Shown here piece after piece: positions 33,665 through 40,680 of a stretch of 42,254 nucleotides of DNA (position 1 is the stretch's first letter; the number at the start of each line of letters is the position of its first letter). This stretch comes from Abyssibius sp040880065 (lineage in GTDB: Bacteria > Pseudomonadota > Alphaproteobacteria > Rhodobacterales > Rhodobacteraceae). The stretch is from positions 1 to 42,254 of the forward strand of contig JBBDJE010000014.1 in the NCBI GenBank assembly GCA_040880065.1, read 5' to 3'. The notes beneath the pieces are model-generated. The model was given only the letters and a program-made list of their open reading frames with translations, was not told the DNA's origin and searched no databases. Position numbers and translations under genes: made by a program.

Positions 33665-33693
33665 TTGCCCATTGCAGGATAACTGCCTATAGG
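33665..33693 (+). promoter_or_regulatory. Candidate promoter of the purC operon
   Basis: TTGCCC (33665-33670), a 17-base spacer and TATAGG (33688-33693), 57 bases before the purC ATG. Confidence 0.5.
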
Positions 33694-33749
33694 GGGCACC
33701 AAACCCGACCGGCGCAACCGCGCCATTTCGGCATTGGTTGGAGCACTCT

Positions 33750-34511
33750 ATGGCCCGTCGTCGCATGATTTATGAAGGCAAAGCCAAAATTCTGTATGAA
33801 GGTCCGGAACCCGGCACCCTTGTGCAGTATTTCAAAGATGACACATCGGCTGGCGATGGTGCCAAAAAAGATGTGATTGAAGGCAAGGGCGTATTGAACA
33901 ACCGCCTTTCTGAATACTTCATGAACGGGCTCAACAATATTGGCGTGCCCACACATTTCATTCGCCGCCTGAACATGCGCGAACAGCTTGTGCGCAGCTG
34001 CGAAATTATCCCGCTGGAAGTGGTGGTGCGCAATGTTGCGGCTGGCTCCATTTCCAAACGGCTTGGCATTGAAGAGGGCACACCCCTGCCCCGCCCGATT
34101 ATTGAGTTCTACTACAAGGACGACGCCCTGCACGACCCGATGGTCAGCGAAGAGCATATCACCGCCTTTGGCTGGGCCAGCCAGCAAGACCTTGACGACA
34201 TTGTCGCCATCGCAATTCGGGTAAACGACTTTTTGTCGGGCACGATGATGGCGGTTGGCATCAAGCTGGTCGATTTCAAAATCGAAATTGGCCGCATTTA
34301 TGATGGCGATTACATGCGCCTGCTGGTGGCCGATGAAATCAGCCCCGATAGCTGCCGCCTATGGGATATTGCCACCGGCCAGAAGCTCGACAAGGATGTG
34401 TTCCGCCGCGACCTTGGCAGCCTGTCGGATGCTTATTCGGAAGTCGCGCGCCGCCTTGGCGTTTTGCCCCCAACAAATTCCGGCAAGACTGGTCCAAAAC
34501 TCGTCCACTAG
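33750..34511 (+). CDS. purC: SAICAR synthetase
   Basis: Joins CAIR and aspartate with ATP to form SAICAR in purine synthesis. The ATG at 33750 gives 253 residues; a TTG four codons earlier is possible but overlaps the GGAG ribosome binding site. Motifs: YEGKAKILYEGPEPG (ATP site), FKDDTSAGDG, VVVRNVAAGSISKRLGIEEG, VDFKIEIGR and ADEISPDSCRLWD. The TAG stop is also the first bases of the palindromic element that separates it from purS. Confidence 0.97.
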   Translation: MARRRMIYEGKAKILYEGPEPGTLVQYFKDDTSAGDGAKKDVIEGKGVLNNRLSEYFMNGLNNIGVPTHFIRRLNMREQLVRSCEIIPLEVVVRNVAAGSISKRLGIEEGTPLPRPIIEFYYKDDALHDPMVSEEHITAFGWASQQDLDDIVAIAIRVNDFLSGTMMAVGIKLVDFKIEIGRIYDGDYMRLLVADEISPDSCRLWDIATGQKLDKDVFRRDLGSLSDAYSEVARRLGVLPPTNSGKTGPKLVH

Positions 34512-34613
34512 AGCGTGTTGCATTTATTTGCATTCGCGCAATTCGCTCTAACTTTGTGATAACGCATGTTGAAATGCAGAAAACCGGTTCCCACTTTTCT
34601 GCAACATGCTCTA
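34509..34613. repeat. Dispersed palindromic element, copy 2 (longer form)
   Basis: A 105-base element filling most of the purC-purS gap. Its ends are a 14-base inverted repeat with one mismatch, TAGAGCGTGTTGCA (34509-34522) and TGCAACATGCTCTA (34600-34613). The right 69 bases (34545-34613) match copy 1. The inner stem is GCAGAAAA (34576-34583) with TTTTCTGC (34595-34602) around CCGGTTCCCAC. Copy 1 lacks the left part. Confidence 0.85.
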
Positions 34614-34625
34614 AAGGAAGCCAGC

Positions 34626-34865
34626 ATGAAAGTTCGCGTCGACATTACCCTGAAAACCGGTGTGTTGGACCCGCAAGGCGAAGCTGTGCGCCACGCATTG
34701 GGTGCAATCGGCTTTGCCGGTGTAAGCGCGGTGCGCCAGTCCAAAATGATCGAACTTGATCTGGCAGAAACCGATGCGGAGGCCGCGCGCAAGACAGTGG
34801 CCGAAATGTGCGAAAAACTGCTCGCCAATACGGTGATCGAGAATTACAGCATCCATATCGGCTAG
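34626..34865 (+). CDS. purS: FGAM synthase subunit PurS
   Basis: Small subunit that links PurL and PurQ in the formylglycinamidine ribonucleotide synthase complex; 79 residues. The ATG at 34626 follows AAAGGAAGCCAGC, which begins right at the end of the palindromic element. The sequence MKVRVDITLKTGVLDPQGEAVRHALGAIGF and the C-terminal KLLANTVIENYSI are characteristic. purL is not in the window. Confidence 0.96.
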   Translation: MKVRVDITLKTGVLDPQGEAVRHALGAIGFAGVSAVRQSKMIELDLAETDAEAARKTVAEMCEKLLANTVIENYSIHIG

Positions 34866-34871
34866 GGTTTC

Positions 34872-35363
34872 ATGCAGCAGGACAGCGTTTTTGTAATCAC
34901 GGGGCCAGACGGCATTCGCCGCCCGTCGACCGGCATCAAGGTGCTGCTGTTCATGGTGCCATGTATGTTCATCGCGCTTGGTCTGGCGCTGGCCTTTATC
35001 TCTTACACCTTCGTTTCAAGTGCTGCGAGCACACAGGCCCGCGTGGTGACATATGTTGAAGTTGCGCGTGGCGGCTATACGCCCTTTTTGGAATTCACCA
35101 CCGCTGATGGCGTTGTTTCAACCCCGCTTGGCCCGTCGATTACCGAAGCCACCCTGCCCACCGGCTCTGATATTTCAATTTTGTATGACCCGGAACTGCC
35201 CGCCCATGTGCGGCTGGTGGGCTTTGGCTATAACTATGGCTTTGCGCTGATGGTCATTGGCGTTGGTGCAATTCTGTATCTCGTTGCCTGGTTGGGCTGG
35301 TTAATACTGTCACGCCGCATTGCGCGCCATGCGCCGGCTGTAAAACAAGGATCTGCGCCATGA
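34872..35363 (+). CDS. DUF3592-type membrane protein inside the pur operon
   Basis: A 163-residue protein with two membrane helices (about 24-47 and 124-147) and between them an extracytoplasmic beta-rich domain of DUF3592 type (ARVVTYVEV, YTPFLEFTTADG, ISILYDPELPAHVRL). It sits six bases after purS and overlaps purQ by four bases (ATGA), so it is translated with the purine genes. No role in purine synthesis is known; DUF3592 proteins are widespread and uncharacterised. Confidence 0.78.
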   Translation: MQQDSVFVITGPDGIRRPSTGIKVLLFMVPCMFIALGLALAFISYTFVSSAASTQARVVTYVEVARGGYTPFLEFTTADGVVSTPLGPSITEATLPTGSDISILYDPELPAHVRLVGFGYNYGFALMVIGVGAILYLVAWLGWLILSRRIARHAPAVKQGSAP

Positions 35364-36031
35364 AATCGGCTGTCATCGTTTTTCCCGGCTCCAACTGTGA
35401 CCGTGATATGGCCGTGGCGCTTGAGCGCGCCTCTGGCACGGCTGCGCATATGGTGTGGCATAAAGATGCCAGCCTGCCCAAAGGGCTGGATATCGTCGCC
35501 ATTCCCGGCGGGTTTTCGTTTGGCGACTATCTGCGCTGCGGGGCTATTGCGGCGCGTTCGCCCATTATGCAGGCCGTGGTTGAATTTGCGCAATCGGGCG
35601 GCATGGTGCTTGGTGTGTGTAACGGCTTTCAGGTATTGGTGGAAACCGGCCTGCTACCGGGCGCGCTTATGCGCAATGCCGGGCTGAAATTCATTTGCCG
35701 CGATGTGGAGCTTGAAACCGTTACCACCAACAGCCCCTATACCAATGCCCTGCAAAAAGGCCGTGTGCTGCGCGTGCCGGTTGCCCATCATGATGGCAAC
35801 TATTTCGCAACGCCTGATGATCTGGCCCGCCTAGAGGGCGAAGACCGTATCGCGTTTCGCTACATTGAAAACCCCAACGGCTCGCTTCAATCCATTGCCG
35901 GTATCCTGTCTGAAAACCGCCGGATTCTGGGGATGATGCCCCACCCCGAACGCGCGAATGATGCAGCCCTAGGCGGCACTGATGGCGCATTGGTGTTTCA
36001 GTCATTGGTCAATGCGATGGCCAGCGCCTGA
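35360..36031 (+). CDS. purQ: FGAM synthase glutaminase subunit PurQ
   Basis: Class I glutamine amidotransferase that delivers ammonia to PurL; 223 residues. The nucleophile is C87 in GVCNGFQVL, and the His/Glu of the triad are in MMPHPERA near residue 196. FPGSNCDRDMAVAL and IPGGFSFGDYLRCGAIA are family features. The start overlaps the DUF3592 gene stop. No terminator is evident in the 78 bases before dctB. Confidence 0.96.
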   Translation: MKSAVIVFPGSNCDRDMAVALERASGTAAHMVWHKDASLPKGLDIVAIPGGFSFGDYLRCGAIAARSPIMQAVVEFAQSGGMVLGVCNGFQVLVETGLLPGALMRNAGLKFICRDVELETVTTNSPYTNALQKGRVLRVPVAHHDGNYFATPDDLARLEGEDRIAFRYIENPNGSLQSIAGILSENRRILGMMPHPERANDAALGGTDGALVFQSLVNAMASA

Positions 36032-36109
36032 GTGAGCACTCGGCGGCTTCCCGCAATGGGGCAATCATACTGGCTTGAGGCGGCTCAAAGCGGGGCATAG
36101 GTTGGCGGT

Positions 36110-37864
36110 ATGACAAACCCGCCAGCCAAAACGCATTCAACAGCAAGACAAGCTAGGCTTCTACGCTGGGTTATCGGGCTTGGGGTGGTTGCAGCCGTTG
36201 CGGTGCTATGGGTTTCAAATATCTACCTTACCACCAGTTTTACACAAACCCAGCGCGCGCAGGCCGAATTGCGGGCAGCACTTTATGCGGGCAGCCTTAA
36301 ATCTACGCTGGAACGGTTTGCTGTTGTCCCCACGCTTTTGGCGCGCGACGCCACGCTTATTACAGCGCTGTCAACGGGTGACTATAGTTTAACCTCGCCG
36401 CGCTTGCAGGGGTTTCAGGAAGAAACCGGGGCAGCCACTGTCTTTTTGATGGATATGACCGGCAATATCGTTGCGGCAAGCGACAGGCGCATGCTGGGTG
36501 AAAGCCGCTCGGATAGCGAATTTTTCAGCCAGTTATTGCGCATGCAAGGCACGCAGTTTTCGGCGGTAACAGCGCCAGATACCGGCACGACGCGTTTTTA
36601 TTATGGCCAGAAGGTTGAACTTCTGGGCACGATCATGGGCGCAATCGTTGTCGAGGTTGGGCTGAACCGCGCGGAAGATTTGTGGCGTCGCTCCAATGTG
36701 CGCGTGAGCATGGCCGATGCGCAGGGCACCGTGCTTATTTCGTCCGACCTTGCATGGCGGTCGCAAAACCTGACAAGTATTATTGAAACCGCGCGCAAAC
36801 CCACCACAACGCAGCGGGTTTTCGGGCTGCTCCAGCAAATTCCGCTTTCGGAACTCGTCTATATTGATGGCGAGCGCTTTATGGTCAGCGATGCCACGCT
36901 TGGCTTTCGCGGCTGGAAGCTAAGTTATTTTGCACCGATGGACGGGGTGGATGCGCGGGTCAACGCGGTTATCGCGGTTGAAATCATGTTTATGGCAATC
37001 GCAGCCGCTGCGCTTTTTTACATGGCCAGCCGCCGCGCAACCCGCGAAAGCCGCCGCAGCCACCGCGAAAGCGCCGAATTACGCGCGCTGAACGCACGCC
37101 TTTCGGCTGAGGTCGAACAACGCATACGCGCAGAGCGTAGCCTGCAATCGGCTGAACAAAGCCTTGAGCAGGCTGCCAAGCTCGCCGCACTTGGCCAGTT
37201 GAGCGCCGCGGTTAGCCACGAGCTGAACCAGCCTCTGGCCGCGATGCGCACCTATCTGGCTGGCGCGCGCCTGCTCGTAAAACGCAACCGTGTGGAAGAA
37301 GCCCTTTCGTCAATGCAACGCATTGATGATTTGACCGAACGCATGGGCAACATTACCAAACAGTTACGCAGCCATGCCCGTAAGGCTGGCGATGTCGCCG
37401 TATTGGTCGATTTGCGCAACTGTGTCACCGACGCTTTGGCCATTATGTCGCCACGCTTGGGCAAGCAAACCGTTACTTTGGTGCAAAACCTGCCTGATAT
37501 GCCAGCCTATGTGATGGGTGATGCCCAGCGTATTAGCCAGGTTATCGTAAACCTGATAAGCAACGCGCTTGATGCTGTGGCCAAAGTGACCGAGCCGCGC
37601 ATCACCGTGACCGTGGAGCCCGGCGAAACTATTTCCTTGCGCATCGAAGATAACGGTTATGGTATTGAAGACCCTGAAAGCGTGTTCGAGCCGTTTTATA
37701 CAACCAAACAGCCCGGCGAGGGTGTCGGGCTTGGCTTGGCAATTTCAGCAGGAATTGCCACCGAAATGGGCGGGCGGCTGATTGCCCGTAATGGCGTGCC
37801 GCTTGGCGCGGTGTTTGAATTGCAACTGCCCCGCGCCGACGGGGCCAAAAAGGCAGCGGAGTAA
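36110..37864 (+). CDS. dctB: DctB-type sensor histidine kinase
   Basis: Membrane sensor kinase of 584 residues, resembling the C4-dicarboxylate sensor DctB. Helices at about 20-38 and 284-305 enclose a periplasmic tandem PAS/Cache-type domain (VFLMDMTGNIVAASDR, VEVGLNRAEDLW, GWKLSYFAP). A helical linker (about 315-360) leads to H370 in AAVSHELNQPLAAMRTYLAG, then NLISNALDAV, DNGYGIEDPE and GVGLGLAISAGI. It is followed two bases later by its regulator. No dicarboxylate transporter gene is in the window, so the ligand is inferred from family only. Confidence 0.85.
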   Translation: MTNPPAKTHSTARQARLLRWVIGLGVVAAVAVLWVSNIYLTTSFTQTQRAQAELRAALYAGSLKSTLERFAVVPTLLARDATLITALSTGDYSLTSPRLQGFQEETGAATVFLMDMTGNIVAASDRRMLGESRSDSEFFSQLLRMQGTQFSAVTAPDTGTTRFYYGQKVELLGTIMGAIVVEVGLNRAEDLWRRSNVRVSMADAQGTVLISSDLAWRSQNLTSIIETARKPTTTQRVFGLLQQIPLSELVYIDGERFMVSDATLGFRGWKLSYFAPMDGVDARVNAVIAVEIMFMAIAAAALFYMASRRATRESRRSHRESAELRALNARLSAEVEQRIRAERSLQSAEQSLEQAAKLAALGQLSAAVSHELNQPLAAMRTYLAGARLLVKRNRVEEALSSMQRIDDLTERMGNITKQLRSHARKAGDVAVLVDLRNCVTDALAIMSPRLGKQTVTLVQNLPDMPAYVMGDAQRISQVIVNLISNALDAVAKVTEPRITVTVEPGETISLRIEDNGYGIEDPESVFEPFYTTKQPGEGVGLGLAISAGIATEMGGRLIARNGVPLGAVFELQLPRADGAKKAAE

Positions 37865-37866
37865 TC

Positions 37867-39207
37867 ATGCCCAATAGTCTGAAAGTCGCGATTGTCGATG
37901 ATGAAGCACATATGCGTGATTCCATCAGCCAATGGCTGGAACTATCTGAAATACCTACACAAACCTTTTCCAGCGCCGAGGCGGCTTTGGCCGAAATCGG
38001 CGCCGCCTATCCGGGCATCATCGTTTCGGATATTCGCATGCCCGGCATGGGCGGTATGGCGCTTCTCAAGCGCGTTCAGCAGCTTGACCCTGCCTTGCCG
38101 ATCATCCTCATCACCGGCCATGGCGATATTTCCATGGCGGTCGAGGCGATGCGTGCAGGCGCTTATGATTTTGTGGAAAAGCCGTTTGACCCCGACCGTC
38201 TGGCCGACCTGTGCAAACGCGCGATTGAAGCCCGCCGCCTGACACTTGATAACCGCGCCCTGCGGCGCGAACTTTCCGATGGCACGGTGCTGTTGCGCAA
38301 ACTCATGGGCCGCTCTGCTGCGGTGGAACGGTTGCGCGAGGATATTCTTGATATCGCGCAGGCTGATGGCAATGTCATGATCCGGGGGGAAACAGGCACC
38401 GGCAAAAGCCTGATCGCCCATGCCATTCATGCCTGCGGCACCCGCCAAGGGCGCCCGTTTATCGTGTTGAACTGCGCAGCATTGAGCGATGAGACGCTCG
38501 AGCAACGTTTGTTTGGCCCGTCCGACACCGCCGATATTCGCCCGATTATGGAAATGACCGTGCCCTGCACGCTGTGCCTTGAGGAAATTGAAGCGCTCAG
38601 CCCCGCCATGCAAGTGCGGCTCATGACCATGCTTGACAGTCTGGCACAGGAAACCGACGAGGGTGAAGCACCGCGCGTGCGGCTTATTGCCGTTTGCGGG
38701 CAGGCCGAAAACGATGCCGCCATCAAGGATGCGCTGCGCCAGGATCTGTTCTTTCGCATTGCCGCCATGGAGATTACAGCGCCCAGCCTGCGTGACCGTG
38801 GCGAAGATGTGCTGCTGCTGTTCAACCGCTTTGCCCAGCTTTTTGCCGAAGATTATGGCTGCGAACCGCCCCAGCTTACCCCGAATGATGCCGCCAATCT
38901 GTTGCGTGCCGATTGGCCCGGCAATATTCGTCAATTGTTAAACCTCGCCGAGCGTGCGGTGCTGCAATCGCGCCGCGGCGGCGAAGATGTTTCGGCACTT
39001 CTAGCCAGCGAAACCAGCGAAGAGGCCGAAGTTACGGTGAAGCCGCTGAAAGAGCATGTCGAGGCGTTCGAGCGGATGCTCATTGAAAACTCGCTCAACC
39101 GGCATAGCGGCTCTGTTGCGCGGGTGATGGACGAACTGGCCCTGCCGCGGCGCACATTGAACGAGAAAATGGCGAAATACGGGCTAAGCCGCGCCGATTT
39201 CGTCTGA
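37867..39207 (+). CDS. dctD: DctD-like response regulator with degenerate AAA+ domain
   Basis: Partner of the upstream kinase; 446 residues. The receiver is intact (D11/D12, phosphoacceptor D55, K105). Walker A is normal, GETGTGKS at 174-181. After RLFG (214-217), where GAFTGA should be, there is PSDTADIRPIMEM. Walker B reads LCLEEIE (236-242) instead of LFLDEIE, and the sensor I part is VCGQAEND rather than the usual AAT-type sequence. LRQDLFFRI keeps the arginines, and the C-terminal Fis-like HTH (SVARVMDELALPRRTLNEKM) is intact. It can probably be phosphorylated and bind DNA, but classical sigma-54 activation looks impossible. Confidence 0.88.
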   Translation: MPNSLKVAIVDDEAHMRDSISQWLELSEIPTQTFSSAEAALAEIGAAYPGIIVSDIRMPGMGGMALLKRVQQLDPALPIILITGHGDISMAVEAMRAGAYDFVEKPFDPDRLADLCKRAIEARRLTLDNRALRRELSDGTVLLRKLMGRSAAVERLREDILDIAQADGNVMIRGETGTGKSLIAHAIHACGTRQGRPFIVLNCAALSDETLEQRLFGPSDTADIRPIMEMTVPCTLCLEEIEALSPAMQVRLMTMLDSLAQETDEGEAPRVRLIAVCGQAENDAAIKDALRQDLFFRIAAMEITAPSLRDRGEDVLLLFNRFAQLFAEDYGCEPPQLTPNDAANLLRADWPGNIRQLLNLAERAVLQSRRGGEDVSALLASETSEEAEVTVKPLKEHVEAFERMLIENSLNRHSGSVARVMDELALPRRTLNEKMAKYGLSRADFV

Positions 39208-39792
39208 AACCAATCCGGCCATGGCACTCGCAAGGTCGCCATAGCCGGTAAAGCGGCGCTCATAGGCCAAGCCGAGCCGCTTGGCCGCATCTTGCGCCAT
39301 GGCATCGATTTGAGGTGCTTCGGTCTGGGCGAGGTAGACGAGCGTGGTGTAATTGCCAAACATCATCTCGATCAGTTCCGGATGGCGGTCAAACCCCATG
39401 GGTTTCCACACGAAAGCGTCAAACTGGCGGGCTAGAAAGTCGGTCAGGTAAAAAGATGTAATCTCGCCATGTGCAGCGAATGTGTCATTGCCTTCAAAGA
39501 ACGAATAACAATGCGGCCCGGCGATCATATCAACACCCAGTGCGGCACAACGGGCTTGCAGCAAACCGCCAGTGCCACAATCGGCATAAACCACGAAAAT
39601 CCGCTCATAGCGGTCACGTGCTTCGAGCACCGCCGCTTCAACCGCATCGGGGATTTTGTCGGGCCGCAAGTGAAGCTGGGCGGGCAGGCATTGCAACTCC
39701 ATATGCTGCCAGCCGTTCATGGCTTTCAGCGCGAGAACTTCGCGCGCCAAGGCCCCACAGGCAATGAGCAGGATTTTTCCGTTCTCTGTCAT
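39184..39792 (-). CDS. DUF1638 protein
   Basis: A 202-residue soluble protein of DUF1638 type: LLIACGALAREVLAL at the N-terminus, LPAQLHLRPDKIPDAVEAAV, VYADCGTGGLL and GPHCYSFFEG. The family is uncharacterised but recurs beside corrinoid methyltransferase genes in methanogens and alphaproteobacteria, as it does here. The conserved Cys and His residues could bind metal or a cofactor, by inference. Its last 24 bases overlap the 3' end of dctD on the other strand. A terminator-like hairpin lies just upstream of its weak ribosome binding site. Confidence 0.82.
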   Translation of the reverse strand: MTENGKILLIACGALAREVLALKAMNGWQHMELQCLPAQLHLRPDKIPDAVEAAVLEARDRYERIFVVYADCGTGGLLQARCAALGVDMIAGPHCYSFFEGNDTFAAHGEITSFYLTDFLARQFDAFVWKPMGFDRHPELIEMMFGNYTTLVYLAQTEAPQIDAMAQDAAKRLGLAYERRFTGYGDLASAMAGLVSDEIGAA

Positions 39793-39821
39793 CTTTCAAG
39801 CCTACCACGCTAGTTTCAGAC

Positions 39822-39855
39822 AAAAAAGGGCACCACGCAATTTTGCGGGCGCCCT
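39822..39855 (-). terminator. Rho-independent terminator after the corrinoid protein gene
   Basis: Read on the reverse strand, AGGGCGCCCGCAA pairs with TTGCGTGGTGCCCT (one mismatch and one bulge), followed by six Ts (39827-39822). It lies between the corrinoid gene and DUF1638, so the latter needs read-through or its own promoter. Confidence 0.8.
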
Positions 39856-39876
39856 GTTTCAAACCCTTTGGGGCGC

Positions 39877-40581
39877 TTAGCCCGCTTTGGCCCGGTTATG
39901 CTTGCGCAGCACATATTCCTTGGCAGTTTCCACGGCAACGGCGGCATCGCGGCAATAGGCGTCGGCGCCAATGGCCTTGCTGAACTCCTCGTTGAGCGGC
40001 GCGCCGCCAACCAGAACGATGTAATCGTCGCGCATGCCTTTTTCGATCATCGTGTCGATGACAACTTTCATATAGGGCATGGTCGTGGTCAGCAGCGCAG
40101 ACATACCGAGAATATCGGGTTTGTCTTCTTCCAGCGCTTCAAGGTATTTCTCGACCGAATTGTTGATGCCAAGGTCGCGCACCTCAAAGCCCGCGCCTTC
40201 CATCATCATCGACACAAGGTTCTTGCCAATGTCGTGAATATCACCCTTCACCGTGCCGATCACCATTTTGCCAAGCTGCGGCGCGCCGGTTTCGGCCAGC
40301 AGCGGCTTGAGAATGAACATCCCTGCCTTCATGGCGTTTGCAGCCAGCAGCACTTCGGGCACGAACAAAATCCCGTCGCGAAAGTCGATGCCGACAATGC
40401 GCATACCCTCGACCAGAGCTTTGGTCAGAATGTCATAAGGGGTCCAGCCACGGTTCAGCAGGATATGGACGGCCTCCTCGATTTCGGGCTTCATGCCGTC
40501 ATAGAGGTCGTCATGTATTTGCGGCACAAGCTCATCATCGCTCAGGTCTGCGAGGATCAGGTCGTCATTCTCATCGGCCAT
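39877..40581 (-). CDS. Corrinoid (cobalamin-binding) methyl-carrier protein
   Basis: A 234-residue two-domain protein. It has an N-terminal helical cap like the methionine-synthase Cap/B12-binding-2 domain (about 15-95; FVPEVLLAANAMKAG) and a C-terminal Rossmann B12 domain. The latter carries the DxHxxG motif D114-I-H116-D-I-G119, whose His coordinates cobalt, plus the SALLTTTM and GGAPLNEEF loops. The start at 40581 has AAGGA correctly spaced; an ATG three codons earlier is too close. It equals the cobalamin module of MetH or an MtbC/MtmC carrier. It lies 99 bases after the homocysteine methyltransferase gene, which points to methyl transfer to homocysteine. Confidence 0.93.
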   Translation of the reverse strand: MADENDDLILADLSDDELVPQIHDDLYDGMKPEIEEAVHILLNRGWTPYDILTKALVEGMRIVGIDFRDGILFVPEVLLAANAMKAGMFILKPLLAETGAPQLGKMVIGTVKGDIHDIGKNLVSMMMEGAGFEVRDLGINNSVEKYLEALEEDKPDILGMSALLTTTMPYMKVVIDTMIEKGMRDDYIVLVGGAPLNEEFSKAIGADAYCRDAAVAVETAKEYVLRKHNRAKAG

Positions 40582-40680
40582 TGGGCACATCCTTATTCAA
40601 GCCGTTGTATTACTGTCCATTTGTCACGCTTTAAGGCGCGAATCGCTAGAATTTGCGACCTGCTTGGTCGTTTCCGCGAC

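Noticed and set aside
36075..36103. TTGAGG / TAGGTT with 17-base spacing as a dctB promoter
   Set aside because: The -10 would end seven bases before the ATG, leaving no leader; too close to be supported.
40582..40680. Possible SAM- or cobalamin-type riboswitch between the methyltransferase and corrinoid genes
   Set aside because: Only 99 bases, and I find no B12-box or recognisable SAM-riboswitch core.
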